NCBI RefSeq assembly: GCF_900109035.1 | Contig: NZ_FNYD01000004.1 | Location: 1 to 64,000, forward strand | Direction of reading: 5' to 3' | Source of the DNA: Cribrihabitans marinus | GTDB lineage: Bacteria > Pseudomonadota > Alphaproteobacteria > Rhodobacterales > Rhodobacteraceae | DNA: 64,000 nt | In this document: positions 21,177-30,332 of the stretch, piece after piece | Layout: every line of letters starts with the position of its first letter | Numbering within the stretch: position 1 is the stretch's first letter | Program-made: the position numbers and the translations under genes | The notes under the pieces: model-generated | The model's database searches: none | What the model saw: the letters and a program-made list of their open reading frames with translations, nothing else | What the model was told of the DNA's origin: nothing

Positions 21177-23354
21177 TCACCTCAGGCGCAGGGCATTCAG
21201 GGACACCGTAATCGACGAGGCGGACATGGCCAAGGCCGCAATCAGCGGCGTCGCCAGCCCGGCCACCGCCAGCGGCACGGCGATCACGTTGTAGACCGTG
21301 GCGATCTGGAAGTTCTCGCGAATCCGCCGTGTCGCCTTGCGGGCGATCCCGCAGGCCTCGGCAATCGGCGACAGGTCACTGCCCAGAAGCACAATGTCCG
21401 AGGCGACCCGCGCGGCGTCCAGCGCCGAGGCGGGCGAGATCGAGACATGGGCCGCCGCCAGCGCGGCGGTGTCGTTCAGGCCGTCACCGACCATCAGCAC
21501 CTTGGCGCCCGCATCGCTCAGCGCCTGCACCCGGTGCGCCTTGTCCCGCGGCAGCGCCTCGGCGATCCACTCGGTGATGCCCAGACGCTCGCCCAGGCCG
21601 CGCACGGCACCGGTGGTGTCGCCCGAAATCAGCAGAACCCGCTTGCCGGCGGCCTGCAGCCCGGCCACCGCCTCCGCCGCGCCGGGGCGCAGCGCATCGG
21701 CATAGAAGAAGCCGGTGGGCGCGCCACCACCGATCGAAAGCCAGGCGGCGGTGACATCCCCCTGGTCCGCCCCGGTCCATCCGGCCCGGCCCAGCCGCGC
21801 CTCCTGCCCCTGCCATTGGCCCTTGGTGCCATAGCCCGGAACCTCGGTGATGTCTGTGACGCGGGCAGGCCTGATCCCCGCCTCGCGCGCCGCCCGCGCC
21901 AGCGCGACCGACAGCGGGTGCGCCGATGCCTCGGCGAGCGCCAGCGCGACCTCCAGATCGGCGCGGTCATGTGCGGCCAGGTTGGTCAGCTGCGGCGTAC
22001 CGGAGGTCAGTGTGCCGGTCTTGTCGAACACCACCGTATCCACCTGCGCCAGCCGCTCCAGCGCCGTCGCCTGCTTGATCAGCATCCCGCTGCGGAACAG
22101 CCGCCCCGACGCCGCCGTCGTCACCGCCGGCACCGCCAGCCCCAGCGCACAGGGACAGGTGATGATGAGCACCGCCGCCGCGATGTTCAATGCCGTGCGC
22201 AGATCGCCGGAATAGAGCAGCCAGCCCAGGAAACTCAGCGCCGACAGGATGTGCACCCCCGGCGCATAGAGCTTGGCCGCGGAATCGGCCAGCGAGGTAT
22301 AGCGCGACCGCCCCGACTCTGCGATCGCCACCAGATCGGCCATACGGTGCAGCGAGGTGTCCTGTCCCACGGCACAGGCGCGGATGGTCAGCGGTCCGGT
22401 CAGGTTGACCTCGCCGGCGCTGACCGTCTGGCCCGGCTCGGCAAAGACCGGCAGCGTCTCGCCGGTCAGCAGCGACCGGTCCAACTCGGACCGGCCCTCG
22501 ACGATCTCGCCATCGACCGGCATCCGCCCGCCCGGCCGCACCAGAAGCAGATCGCCAACGGCCAGGTCCGCGATTGCCACTTCGCGCTCGCTGCCGTCCT
22601 GCAGCCGGATCGCGCGCGGCACTTCCAGCGCCGCCAGTTCCTCGGCCGCCGACCGCGCCGCGGCCCGGGTGCGATAGTCCAGATACCGGCCGGCCAGCAG
22701 GAAGAAGGTCAGCGCCAAAGCCGCGTCGAAATAGGCGTGTTCGCCCGAGAGCGAGGTCTCCCAAAGCGATGTGACCAGCGCGAGCAGGATCGCCAGCACG
22801 ATGGGCACGTCCATGTTCAGCCGCCGCACCCGCAGCGCGCTCCAGGCGTTCTCGAAGAACGGCCGGGCCGAAAAGGCGATGGCCGGCAGCGCGATGGCGG
22901 CCGAGATCCAGTGGAACATGTCGCGGGTGGCATCCGTGGCGCCGGACCAGACCGAGACCGAGAGCAGCATCACGTTCATCGACGCAAAGCCCGCAACCGC
23001 AAGACGCATCAGAAGGTCGCGCCCGGCCCGGTCGTTGCTTGTGGCACTGAGCGCGCCGGGGTCCAGCTCATGCGCCTCGAATCCGGCCCCTTCCAGCACC
23101 GGAATCAGGTCGGCGGCCCGCACCTCGGGACCGGCCTGCACCAGCGCGCGCTTGAGCGTCAGGTTGACCCGCGCGGAGTGTACCCCGGAACAGGCGTTGA
23201 GCGCCCGTTCGACGGTCGAGATGCAGGCCTGGCAATGGATACCCGGCAGCGACAGCGCCACCTGCACATCCTGCGGGATCGGGCGCGCCGGCTCGGCCGG
23301 AGTGGCGATGCAGCCGGGGCAGGCCGCCGAACCTGGTCGGGCCGATGCGTTCAT
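21177..23354 (-). CDS. ccoI: Copper-translocating P1B-type ATPase for cbb3 oxidase
   Basis: CcoI (FixI-type, 725 residues) pumps copper across the inner membrane for assembly of the CcoN CuB site. The N-terminus has an HMA domain with GIHCQACIS (CxxC), preceded by a CPGC near residue 12. The membrane CPC motif lies in TCPCALGLAVP, the phosphorylation site is DKTGTLTSG and the hinge is GDGLNDTAAL. The start is the ATG ending at 23354 (MNASARPGSAACPGC), because the upstream in-frame 38 codons overlap ccoH. It starts 4 nt after ccoH and is followed by ccoS after 4 nt. Confidence 0.95.
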   Translation of the reverse strand: MNASARPGSAACPGCIATPAEPARPIPQDVQVALSLPGIHCQACISTVERALNACSGVHSARVNLTLKRALVQAGPEVRAADLIPVLEGAGFEAHELDPGALSATSNDRAGRDLLMRLAVAGFASMNVMLLSVSVWSGATDATRDMFHWISAAIALPAIAFSARPFFENAWSALRVRRLNMDVPIVLAILLALVTSLWETSLSGEHAYFDAALALTFFLLAGRYLDYRTRAAARSAAEELAALEVPRAIRLQDGSEREVAIADLAVGDLLLVRPGGRMPVDGEIVEGRSELDRSLLTGETLPVFAEPGQTVSAGEVNLTGPLTIRACAVGQDTSLHRMADLVAIAESGRSRYTSLADSAAKLYAPGVHILSALSFLGWLLYSGDLRTALNIAAAVLIITCPCALGLAVPAVTTAASGRLFRSGMLIKQATALERLAQVDTVVFDKTGTLTSGTPQLTNLAAHDRADLEVALALAEASAHPLSVALARAAREAGIRPARVTDITEVPGYGTKGQWQGQEARLGRAGWTGADQGDVTAAWLSIGGGAPTGFFYADALRPGAAEAVAGLQAAGKRVLLISGDTTGAVRGLGERLGITEWIAEALPRDKAHRVQALSDAGAKVLMVGDGLNDTAALAAAHVSISPASALDAARVASDIVLLGSDLSPIAEACGIARKATRRIRENFQIATVYNVIAVPLAVAGLATPLIAALAMSASSITVSLNALRLR

Positions 23355-23358
23355 CCGG

Positions 23359-23817
23359 TCAACCCTTGACGTGCAGCACGACGCGCTGGGTGAATTCGGT
23401 GCCATCCTCGGCGCGGGCGCGCATGCGGATGTTCCAGTTGCCGTCGCCCAGCTCGGCCCGCGCGACATAGGCCTGGCCGTCGAAGGTGAACTCGGGCGCG
23501 ATGTCCTCCTTCACATGGGTCGCGCGCCCGACGACCGCCTCGAGGTCCGACACCTCGACAGGGCGCCCGTCCCGGTCGGTGATCGACAGGATGACCAGCC
23601 CGCCCTGCGCGGTGGCATCGACGCTCCAGCCCAGACCCTCCTGCGCATCCCGGCGCGCGTCGAACTTCTGCGAGGCGACATAGGAGTTCCGGACCTCGAG
23701 CCCGGGAAAGGTCGCCACCGCCTTGTAGGCCAGCACCAGGTTGACCGAAATGATGACCGCAAAGGCGCCCACGAAGAGGATGAGGGCATGTTTGCCGGTA
23801 AACTCGCGTTCGGACAT
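23359..23817 (-). CDS. ccoH: cbb3 oxidase assembly protein CcoH (FixH family)
   Basis: CcoH (152 residues) is a membrane-anchored periplasmic protein required for stable assembly of cbb3 oxidase, interacting with CcoN. It has one N-terminal transmembrane helix (HALILFVGAFAVIISVNLVL, about 10-29) and a FixH domain with NSYVASQKFDARRDAQEGLG. The C-terminal part is a beta-sandwich ending in RVVLHVKG. It lies between ccoG (3-nt gap) and ccoI (4-nt gap) in a tight operon. Confidence 0.92.
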   Translation of the reverse strand: MSEREFTGKHALILFVGAFAVIISVNLVLAYKAVATFPGLEVRNSYVASQKFDARRDAQEGLGWSVDATAQGGLVILSITDRDGRPVEVSDLEAVVGRATHVKEDIAPEFTFDGQAYVARAELGDGNWNIRMRARAEDGTEFTQRVVLHVKG

Positions 23818-23820
23818 GGA

Positions 23821-25251
23821 TCAGCCCCCCCGTCCGTTGAATGTCGTGTCCTTGTAGGCGCGCTCGCCATTGGTCAGGTCCTCGACCCAGATGCGCACCT
23901 CTGTCGTATGGGCGCCAGCCGGTCCGGACCCCTCGGGCGCCACGATATAGACGCGCTGCAGATAGGCGGTGTCGGCCGGCACGGTGACCGTCGTGTCCTC
24001 GACGCCCTCCAGGCTGACGCGCAGCGCCGGGTCGCCGACGATCGAGACCTGGAACGGGCGCTCTTCACCATGCTTGTTGCGCAGGCGCACATCATAGGTG
24101 TTGCGGATCGCCCCGTCCGACAGGGTCACGAAGGTCGGATTGCGCACCGGCGCGACGGTCAGGTCGATGTCGGAGCGGATGAACAGCGCAAATAGCAGGC
24201 CAAGACCCACCAGCGACCACAGCACGGTATAGAGAATGGTTCTCGGCCGCAGGATATGCTTCCATACGTTCCTGGGCGATTGGCCGCTGCGCTCGCGCTC
24301 CTCGTCGCTCAGCGCCATATAGTCGATCAGGCCGCGCGGCTTGCCGATCTTGGCCATCACGTCGTCACAGGCGTCGATGCAGAGCGCGCAGGTGATGCAT
24401 TCCAGCTGCTGCCCGTCGCGGATGTCGATGCCCACCGGGCAGACATTGACGCAGGCCATGCAGTCGATGCAGTCGCCCTGCTCGACACCGGCCTTGACCT
24501 CGGCCGAATGCTTGCGCGGTTCACCCCGCCATTCGCGATAGCCCACGACCAGCGTGTCCTCGTCCATCATCGCCGCCTGGATGCGCGGCCAGGGGCAGGC
24601 ATAGATGCAGATCTGTTCGCGCGCGAAACCCCCGAAGAAGAAGGTCGTGCCGGTCAGGATCAGCATCGTCGTATAGGCCACCGGATGCGCATCGCCGGTG
24701 ATCAGGTCGCGCGCCAGTGTCGGCGCGTCGGCGAAATAGAAGATCCACGCGCCGCCGGTCGCCAGCCCGATCAGGAACCAGACCACCCATTTCGTCACCC
24801 GCAGCCGCGCCTTGCGGAAATCCAGCTTCTTCTGCCGGTGCAGGCGCAGGCGGGCGTTGCGGTCGCCCTCGATCCAGCGTTCGACCAGGATGAACAGATC
24901 GGTCCAGACCGTCTGCGGGCAGGCATAGCCGCACCAGACCCGGCCCAGGGCCGAGGTGAACAGGAACAGGCCGAGACCCGCCATGATCAGAAGGCCGGCC
25001 ACGAAATAGAATTCGTGCGGCCAGATCTCGATCCAGAAGAAGTAGAAGCGGCGGTTGGCCAGGTCCAGCAGCACGGCCTGGTCGGGCAGGCTGGGGCCGC
25101 GGTCCCAGCGAATCCACGGCGTGATGTAGTAGATGCCCAGCGTGACGGCCAGGATGATCCACTTGAGATTCCGGAAAGGCCCCGAGACGCGGCGCGGAAA
25201 GATCGGCTCCCGCGGCGCGTAAAGGCTGGGGGCGGAATTGGATTCGCTCAC
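23821..25251 (-). CDS. ccoG: Cytochrome c oxidase accessory protein CcoG (FixG/RdxA)
   Basis: CcoG (476 residues) is a polyferredoxin-like inner-membrane protein implicated in reducing copper for the cbb3 oxidase. It has several membrane helices in the first half, a CGYACPQTVW motif, and two 4Fe-4S ligand sets, CIDCMACVNVCPVG and CITCALCIDACD, in the middle. The C-terminal Ig-like domain is that of FixG. The start is GTG at 25251 with GGAG 7 nt before it. It is the first gene of ccoGHIS. An FNR box centred about 64 nt upstream places transcription about 23 nt before the start if activation is class II. Confidence 0.95.
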   Translation of the reverse strand: MSESNSAPSLYAPREPIFPRRVSGPFRNLKWIILAVTLGIYYITPWIRWDRGPSLPDQAVLLDLANRRFYFFWIEIWPHEFYFVAGLLIMAGLGLFLFTSALGRVWCGYACPQTVWTDLFILVERWIEGDRNARLRLHRQKKLDFRKARLRVTKWVVWFLIGLATGGAWIFYFADAPTLARDLITGDAHPVAYTTMLILTGTTFFFGGFAREQICIYACPWPRIQAAMMDEDTLVVGYREWRGEPRKHSAEVKAGVEQGDCIDCMACVNVCPVGIDIRDGQQLECITCALCIDACDDVMAKIGKPRGLIDYMALSDEERERSGQSPRNVWKHILRPRTILYTVLWSLVGLGLLFALFIRSDIDLTVAPVRNPTFVTLSDGAIRNTYDVRLRNKHGEERPFQVSIVGDPALRVSLEGVEDTTVTVPADTAYLQRVYIVAPEGSGPAGAHTTEVRIWVEDLTNGERAYKDTTFNGRGG

Positions 25252-25308
25252 GGACTCACTCCAGTGTTCCTCTTGGGCTCCTTGTCACAATCCTGAGCCC
25301 GGCCGGCT

Positions 25309-25322
25309 TTGACCTGCATCAA
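25309..25322 (-). promoter_or_regulatory. FNR box upstream of ccoG
   Basis: TTGACCTGCATCAA fits the TTGAT-N4-ATCAA consensus with one difference in the left half (TTGAC). It lies 57 nt from the ccoG GTG. With a class II centre at -41.5 transcription would start near 25274. It is located between the LysR stop and ccoG, so it serves ccoGHIS rather than the LysR gene. FnrL is encoded in this window. Confidence 0.75.
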
Positions 25323-25337
25323 TTGCGTATTTAATAC

Positions 25338-26219
25338 TCAGGTTTCGTCGCCGCCCGTGGCCTGTCGCCGCAGCCAGCGCCGGAAGTCGCGCAATGCCGG
25401 CCTGGATACGCCCGGCGCTGTTACGATGAAATACCCGTTTTCGGCGGAATCCTCGAAGAGCACGCGCAGGCGTCCGGCCCGCACGTCCTCCTGCACCCAG
25501 AGGCGCGCGGTCACCAGGATCCCCTGGCCGTTCCGGGCGGCGTCCAGCGCCAGGTTGCCCGGCAGGTACATCCCGCCACGATCCGGCGCCTCGACCCCGT
25601 GGCGGGTCAGCCAGACCGTGGCCTCGGTCGTGCCCAACTCCTGCAGCCAGGGAAAGCTGCGCAGCTGTTCCGGCTCGTCGATGACCGCATCTCCGATCAG
25701 CGACGGCGCGCCGACCACCGCCATGCCAGAGCGTTCAAGAAGCTCGGTTTCGAACCCGTCCCAGGTCCCGGCGCCATAGCGGATGGCCAGGTCCAGCCCG
25801 CCCGGCACGGGATCGTTCAGCGCCGGGTTCGGGTCGATCATCAGGTCGATCTCGGGATGCCGGGCGCGAAACTCCGGCACCCTGGGCATCAGCCAGTTCG
25901 CGGCAAAGGCTGGTGTGGTCGAAATGTGCAGCGGCCGCGCGGCCTCGGCCCCGGTCAGCTCGGACACCCGCTCGGCGATGCGCCCGAAGCCGTCGGTCAG
26001 GGCCTCGGACAGCCGGCGCCCCTCGGGCGTCAAGGTGGCGCTGCGGCCGGATCGGTCGAGCAGTGTGAGCCCCAAGTGATCCTCCAGCTTGCGGATCTGC
26101 TGGCTGATCGCGGGGTGGCTGACATTCAGCGCCTCGCCGGCCCGTTGCACCGACCCGGTGTCGACATAGGCGGCGAAGGCCCGAAGCGCCGAGAGCGGCG
26201 GCAGCTGCATCCAGTTCAT
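25338..26219 (-). CDS. LysR-family regulator (GcvA-like) between ccoP and ccoG
   Basis: This 293-residue transcription factor has an N-terminal winged helix (LSALRAFAAYVDTGSVQRAGEALNVSH is the family start; the recognition helix includes HPAISQQIRKLED) and a C-terminal type 2 periplasmic-binding-like effector domain. The GcvA subgroup is suggested by LPPLSALRAF. The start is set at ATG 26219 rather than further upstream because the upstream in-frame stretch runs through the intergenic region. It breaks the usual ccoNOQP-ccoGHIS continuity. Its promoter faces a small divergent ORF across two inverted repeats. Its ligand is unknown. Confidence 0.85.
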   Translation of the reverse strand: MNWMQLPPLSALRAFAAYVDTGSVQRAGEALNVSHPAISQQIRKLEDHLGLTLLDRSGRSATLTPEGRRLSEALTDGFGRIAERVSELTGAEAARPLHISTTPAFAANWLMPRVPEFRARHPEIDLMIDPNPALNDPVPGGLDLAIRYGAGTWDGFETELLERSGMAVVGAPSLIGDAVIDEPEQLRSFPWLQELGTTEATVWLTRHGVEAPDRGGMYLPGNLALDAARNGQGILVTARLWVQEDVRAGRLRVLFEDSAENGYFIVTAPGVSRPALRDFRRWLRRQATGGDET

Positions 26220-26221
26220 AT

Positions 26222-26263
26222 GTAAACCAAACTTACACGACAAAACCATTGCTGAGTCGCAAT
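26222..26263. promoter_or_regulatory. Inverted repeats (possible LysR operators)
   Basis: Two dyads occupy the 98-nt divergent spacer: GTAAACCAAACTTAC (26222-26236) and ATTGCTGAGTCGCAAT (26248-26263). Each contains a T-N11-A core as expected for LysR-type sites. Together they lie 2-44 nt upstream of the LysR ATG and about 55 nt before the small ORF. Autoregulation plus control of the divergent ORF is the classic arrangement; binding is inferred. Confidence 0.55.
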
Positions 26264-26317
26264 GTGCCGCCTTCTGCAACATATTACCAGCATTACAGCT
26301 AAGACCCGGAGGACATC

Positions 26318-26470
26318 ATGTTCAATATTCTTGCAGATACCATCCGCACCGCAACCCTGACCGCGCCGCGCCGGGACATGCCGGAAGTGCCGCCGCGTCG
26401 CACGTTTCGCTGGTGGCGGCAGGACAAGGCCGCCAACCGTCCGGAGCTCACGCGGACATTTTCACGATGA
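26318..26470 (+). CDS. Small basic protein, 50 residues, divergent from LysR gene
   Basis: The ORF opens MFNILADTIRTATLTAPRR and ends in RTFSR. It has an excellent Shine-Dalgarno sequence (GGAGG, 6 nt from the ATG). A -10-like CATATT lies about 33 nt upstream and a terminator-like hairpin begins 97 nt downstream, so it looks like its own transcription unit. It is highly basic with a WW pair and proline-rich centre (EVPPRRTFRWWRQ). No membrane segment or signal peptide is evident. I do not recognise the family. A regulated micro-protein under the LysR factor is the simplest reading; a short untranslated RNA is the alternative. Confidence 0.55.
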   Translation: MFNILADTIRTATLTAPRRDMPEVPPRRTFRWWRQDKAANRPELTRTFSR

Positions 26471-26566
26471 TCGACCCGATCATCCTTGCCCCCGACACCG
26501 CGCGGCGCAGTCCGGGACGGCCGTCCGCCACCCGATGGCCCTGGTCCGGACGCCGCTGGAGCAACG

Positions 26567-26602
26567 AAAAGGGCAGCCTCGACAAGAGACCACCCTTCTT
26601 TT
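26567..26602 (+). terminator. Terminator-like hairpin after the small ORF
   Basis: AAGGG (26569-26573) pairs with CCCTT (26593-26597), with an inner CTC/GAG stem, followed by CTTTT. The stem is short but has the right tail. It would end the transcript of the 50-residue ORF, and it overlaps the stop region of a second possible ORF, which speaks against that ORF. Confidence 0.4.
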
Positions 26603-26661
26603 GAAATCGGCACCGGCCATTCGGGAAACGCGCGAACAGAACGAATGACCGGCGCCGCGTC

Positions 26662-26687
26662 CCCGCGGGCCATGACCGGCCCGCGGG
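26662..26687 (-). terminator. Hairpin after ccoP (no T-run)
   Basis: CCCGCGGGCC, a 6-nt loop, and GGCCCGCGGG pair perfectly over 10 bp just past the ccoP stop. No T-run follows, so this may stabilise the ccoNOQP mRNA 3' end or act with Rho rather than terminate intrinsically. Confidence 0.45.
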
Positions 26688-26696
26688 TATCCTGCA

Positions 26697-27566
26697 CTAC
26701 TCGCCGCCGCCCAACTGGTGGACATAGGCGGACACGGCGCGGATCTCGGCCTCGGTCAGGCGATCGTTCCACGGCGGCATCACGCCGAACCGGCTGTTGT
26801 GCACCGTCTCGACAAGCGTGTCGTAGTCGCCGCCATAGAGCCAGATCGCGTCGGCCAGATTCGGTGCACCCTGGCTGGTGTCGCCGCTGCCGTCTTCCAT
26901 GTGGCAGGCCGCGCAATTGTCGGCATAGACCACCGATCCGGCCTCGACCTGCGATGCGTCCTGCGGCTCACCCGACAGGGACATCACGAAGTTGACGACC
27001 TGCCCGATCTCCTCGTCGGTCAGCAACTCGTCACGGCCAAAGGCCGGCATCTCGGAATAGCGCGCCTCGTCGCTGTCCTCGTTGCGGATCCCGTGGGCCA
27101 CGGTGAAGTGGATCTCTTCCAGGCTGCCACCCCAGAGCCACGCGTCATCCAGCAGGTTGGGATAGCCCTTGGCCCCCGCCGCGCCCGAACCATGGCATTG
27201 CGCGCACCAGGTCTTGAACACCGCGGCGCCGGCCGACGTCGCATAGCCGGACAGCTCCGGATCCGACGGGATGCTGGCCAGCTCCGCTGCCTCCAGCTTG
27301 GCGTTCATTGGCGCGTTCGCCTCCTCGACCGCGGCGATGTCCTCGGCCACGTTGGCGCGGGTCGACCAGCCCAGGACTCCGGCCGTGGCCGAATTGATCA
27401 GCGGCCAGGCCGGATAGGCGATGGTATAGCCGATGCCCCAGATGATGGTGAGGTAGAACACCCAGACCCACCAGCGCGGCAAAGGGTTGTTGAATTCCTG
27501 GATCCCGTCCCAGCTGTGGCCGGTGGTTTCGGGATCACCCTTCTTGATTTCAGATTTCTTGGTCAT
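26697..27566 (-). CDS. ccoP: cbb3 oxidase dihaem subunit CcoP
   Basis: CcoP (289 residues) is the membrane-anchored dihaem c subunit that feeds electrons toward CcoN. One membrane helix lies at about 33-52. Haem sites are C121-x-x-C124-H125 and C218-x-x-C221-H222. The periplasmic part has the [15 protein letters not shown] and [13 protein letters not shown] segments that supply the methionine ligands. It overlaps ccoQ by 4 nt and is the last gene of ccoNOQP. A strong hairpin follows. Confidence 0.97.
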   Translation of the reverse strand: MTKKSEIKKGDPETTGHSWDGIQEFNNPLPRWWVWVFYLTIIWGIGYTIAYPAWPLINSATAGVLGWSTRANVAEDIAAVEEANAPMNAKLEAAELASIPSDPELSGYATSAGAAVFKTWCAQCHGSGAAGAKGYPNLLDDAWLWGGSLEEIHFTVAHGIRNEDSDEARYSEMPAFGRDELLTDEEIGQVVNFVMSLSGEPQDASQVEAGSVVYADNCAACHMEDGSGDTSQGAPNLADAIWLYGGDYDTLVETVHNSRFGVMPPWNDRLTEAEIRAVSAYVHQLGGGE

Positions 27567-27775
27567 TGCCGCGCCTCCTTGGATGTCGCGGGATTGTCGT
27601 TGCCCTCAGGGGGCGCGGGTGCATCCGAATGCCGGAACGGGATGTCGGCGCTGTCCCGATAGGTCTTGCCCGAACCCGGACGGAAGACCCAGATAACCAC
27701 GCCGATGAAGAAGGCGAACAGGGCCAGCAGCATCCAACTGTCGGCGAATTGGCGCAGAAGCGTGTATTCTTCCAT
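27563..27775 (-). CDS. ccoQ: cbb3 oxidase small subunit CcoQ
   Basis: CcoQ (70 residues) is a small single-helix subunit that stabilises the cbb3 complex and, in Rhodobacter, has been linked to signalling of oxidase activity. The helix is [19 protein letters not shown] (about 16-34), the conserved FRPG following. The C-terminal tail is polar ([12 protein letters not shown]). It overlaps ccoP by 4 nt and follows ccoO after 11 nt. Confidence 0.9.
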   Translation of the reverse strand: MEEYTLLRQFADSWMLLALFAFFIGVVIWVFRPGSGKTYRDSADIPFRHSDAPAPPEGNDNPATSKEARQ

Positions 27776-27786
27776 GTCGTCCTCCG

Positions 27787-28518
27787 TCAGCGGCTGGGAA
27801 GCGGGGTGAAGGTCGAGAAGTCGACCAGCGTACCCAGCATCTGCATGTAGGCGATCAGCGCGTCGGCCTCCGAGACCCCCGGCTGACCGTCGAAGTTGCG
27901 CACGTTCACGCTGTCCTCGCCATAGCGCTCCAGCAGCCCGTCATAGTCGCTGTCGGGATCGGCCTGAGCCGCGAAATCGGCCTGCGCGTTCTCGATCATC
28001 TCGTCGGTATAGGGAACGCCGACGATCCGGTTGGTGGCCATGATTTCGCCGATATACTCGCCGTCGATCATGGTGCGCTCGAGATAGCCGTATTTGGGCA
28101 TCACCGATTCCGGCACCACCGCCTGCGGGTTGCGGAAGTGGTCGACATGCCACTCATCCGAATAGCGGCCGCCGACGCGGGCCAGGTCCGGCCCGGTCCG
28201 CTTTGACCCCCACTGGAACGGATGGTCATACATCGACTCCGCCGCCAGCGAGTAGTGCCCGTAGCGTTCGACCTCGTCCCGCATGGGACGGATCATCTGG
28301 CTGTGGCACACATAGCAGCCTTCGCGCAGATAGATCTCGCGCCCGGCCATCTCGAGAGGAGTGTAGGGGCGCATCCCCTCCACCTTCTCGATGGTGTTCT
28401 CCAGATAGAACAGGGGTGCGATCTGCACGATGCCGCCGATGGTCACGACCAGGAAGCTGAAGATCAGCAGGAGGGTCGCGTTGGTCTCGAGGATCTTGTG
28501 TTTGTCGAGAATTGCCAT
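27787..28518 (-). CDS. ccoO: cbb3 oxidase monohaem subunit CcoO
   Basis: CcoO (243 residues) carries one haem c on the periplasmic side, passing electrons between CcoP and CcoN. An N-terminal membrane helix spans about 14-36, and the haem motif C68-Y-V-C71-H72 follows in [14 protein letters not shown]. The [12 protein letters not shown] and [15 protein letters not shown] segments are typical of the family. It lies between ccoN (14-nt gap) and ccoQ (11-nt gap) in the ccoNOQP operon. Confidence 0.97.
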   Translation of the reverse strand: MAILDKHKILETNATLLLIFSFLVVTIGGIVQIAPLFYLENTIEKVEGMRPYTPLEMAGREIYLREGCYVCHSQMIRPMRDEVERYGHYSLAAESMYDHPFQWGSKRTGPDLARVGGRYSDEWHVDHFRNPQAVVPESVMPKYGYLERTMIDGEYIGEIMATNRIVGVPYTDEMIENAQADFAAQADPDSDYDGLLERYGEDSVNVRNFDGQPGVSEADALIAYMQMLGTLVDFSTFTPLPSR

Positions 28519-28532
28519 TGCACCGGCCCTCC

Positions 28533-30137
28533 TTATTCAGCCGGGACCGCGACGGACAGGCTGGCCTCTTTGGCCGGCGCCCGACGAACGGTCATCCACA
28601 GGTTGTAGCACATGATGATCGAGCCCAGCAGGAACAGGACCCCGCCCAGACCGCGCACCACGTACATCGGGAACTTGGCGGCCACGGTATCGGCGAACGA
28701 GTTCACCAGGAAACCGTTGGCATCCACCTCGCGCCACATCAGCCCTTCCATGATGCCGGTCACCCACATCGACGCGGCGTAGAGCACGATGCCGATCGTG
28801 GCCAGCCAGAAGTGCCAGGAAACCAGGCTGAGCGAGTAGAGACGCTCACGCTTCCACAGCACCGGCACAAGGAAATACAGGCAGCCGAAGGTGATCATGC
28901 CGTTCCAGCCCAGCGCGCCGGAATGCACGTGCCCGATGGTCCAGTCGGTGTAATGCGACAGCGAGTTGACTGCGCGGATCGACATCATCGGCCCCTCGAA
29001 GGTGGACATGCCGTAGAAGCCGACCGAGATCACCATCATGCGGATCACCGGGTCGGTGCGCAGCTTGTCCCAGGCACCGCTCAGCGTCATCAGGCCGTTG
29101 ATCATGCCACCCCAGGACGGCATCCACAGCACGACCGAGAACACCATGCCCAGCGTCGAGGCCCAGTCGGGCAGCGCGGTATAGTGCAGGTGGTGCGGAC
29201 CGGCCCAGATATAGATGAAGATCAGCGCCCAGAAGTGGATGATGCTGAGCTTGTAGCTGAAGACGGGACGTTCGGCCTGTTTCGGGATGAAGTAGTACAT
29301 CATGCCCAGGAAGCCGGCGGTCAGGAAGAAGCCAACGGCGTTGTGGCCATACCACCACTGCACCATCGCGTCCTGCACGCCCGGCCACACGATCACCGAT
29401 TTCGACCCCCAGATCGACACCGGAATGGTCAGGTTGTTGACCACGTGCAGCATCGCGACGGTCACGATGAACGAAAGGTAGAACCAGTTGGCCACGTAGA
29501 TATGCGGCTCCTTGCGCTTGATGATCGTGCCCAGGAACACCGCCAGATAGGCGACCCACACGACCGTCAGCCACAGGTCCACATACCACTCGGGCTCGGC
29601 GTATTCCTTGGACTGGGTTCCGCCCAGCAGATAGCCGGTGGCCGCCAGTACGATGAAGAGCTGGTATCCCCAGAACACGAACCAGGCCAGGTTTCCGCCC
29701 CAGAGCCGCGCGGCGCTGGTGCGCTGGACAACGTAGAACGACGTGGCGATCAGCGCGTTGCCCCCGAAGGCGAAGATCACCGCCGAAGTGTGCAGCGGGC
29801 GTAACCGGCCGAAATTGGCATAACCCTGCGCCCATTCGAAATTCAGGCCGGGAAAGGCAAGCTGAAATGCGATGAAGACCCCGGCGAGGAACCCGACCAC
29901 ACCCCAGAGCGCGGTGGCGATCACGCCGTAGCGCACCACACCGTCCATGTATTCACCGGAATGGTCGGCCGGTGCCGGCTCGTCGGTCCGGCGCAAGGTC
30001 CAGATGAAAAGCCCACCCGATACAAGCAATATGATGATCGCATGCACCATGTAAGCTATATCCCGCGCGTAATTGATCGCCATCATCGAGAAGAGGGCGA
30101 CCAGACCAAGCGCAATAAGCTTGATGTAATTCGACAT
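28533..30137 (-). CDS. ccoN: cbb3 oxidase catalytic subunit CcoN
   Basis: CcoN (534 residues) is the haem-copper oxygen-reducing subunit with 12 membrane helices. Visible landmarks include [18 protein letters not shown] (haem b ligand His), [15 protein letters not shown] (CuB His), [20 protein letters not shown] and [18 protein letters not shown] (haem ligands). The ATG ending at 30137 is chosen because AAAGGGA precedes it by 7 nt; homologues have about this length. An upstream in-frame ATG at 30155 lacks such a site. It is the first gene of ccoNOQP; an FNR box lies 96 nt upstream. Confidence 0.98.
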   Translation of the reverse strand: MSNYIKLIALGLVALFSMMAINYARDIAYMVHAIIILLVSGGLFIWTLRRTDEPAPADHSGEYMDGVVRYGVIATALWGVVGFLAGVFIAFQLAFPGLNFEWAQGYANFGRLRPLHTSAVIFAFGGNALIATSFYVVQRTSAARLWGGNLAWFVFWGYQLFIVLAATGYLLGGTQSKEYAEPEWYVDLWLTVVWVAYLAVFLGTIIKRKEPHIYVANWFYLSFIVTVAMLHVVNNLTIPVSIWGSKSVIVWPGVQDAMVQWWYGHNAVGFFLTAGFLGMMYYFIPKQAERPVFSYKLSIIHFWALIFIYIWAGPHHLHYTALPDWASTLGMVFSVVLWMPSWGGMINGLMTLSGAWDKLRTDPVIRMMVISVGFYGMSTFEGPMMSIRAVNSLSHYTDWTIGHVHSGALGWNGMITFGCLYFLVPVLWKRERLYSLSLVSWHFWLATIGIVLYAASMWVTGIMEGLMWREVDANGFLVNSFADTVAAKFPMYVVRGLGGVLFLLGSIIMCYNLWMTVRRAPAKEASLSVAVPAE

Positions 30138-30232
30138 TTTGCGTCCCTTTGCCATGCCGCGCGCGGTTCTTCCGCGCCGCGCGCGACGGAGTTGACTGTC
30201 CGCCTTGATGTAGAAACCCCCCGGGCGCCGCC

Positions 30233-30246
30233 TTGATCTGCATCAA
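30233..30246. promoter_or_regulatory. FNR box in the ccoN-uspA divergent spacer
   Basis: TTGATCTGCATCAA is a perfect TTGAT-N4-ATCAA palindrome, centred at 30239.5. A class II position would start ccoN transcription near 30198, about 60 nt before the ccoN ATG. It could also influence the divergent uspA-like gene, 86 nt away. It is the best FNR site in the window. Confidence 0.85.
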
Positions 30247-30332
30247 GACAATCCGGCGTTTTCTGTGACACGCAGAAGGGCATAGCCACTCAATGCGGAG
30301 TCGCCGCGCTCCGCGCGTTCCAAGAGGTTCGA

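Noticed and set aside
26467-26604. Second small ORF overlapping the stop of the 50-residue ORF by ATGA (45 residues)
   Set aside because: The ATGA overlap is attractive, but the translation is dominated by Arg, Pro and Trp as in noncoding GC-rich DNA, and its end lies within a terminator-like hairpin.
30204-30218. Second FNR-like half-site (TTGATG) before ccoN
   Set aside because: Only one half matches; the other half is not a TCAA, so it is not called.
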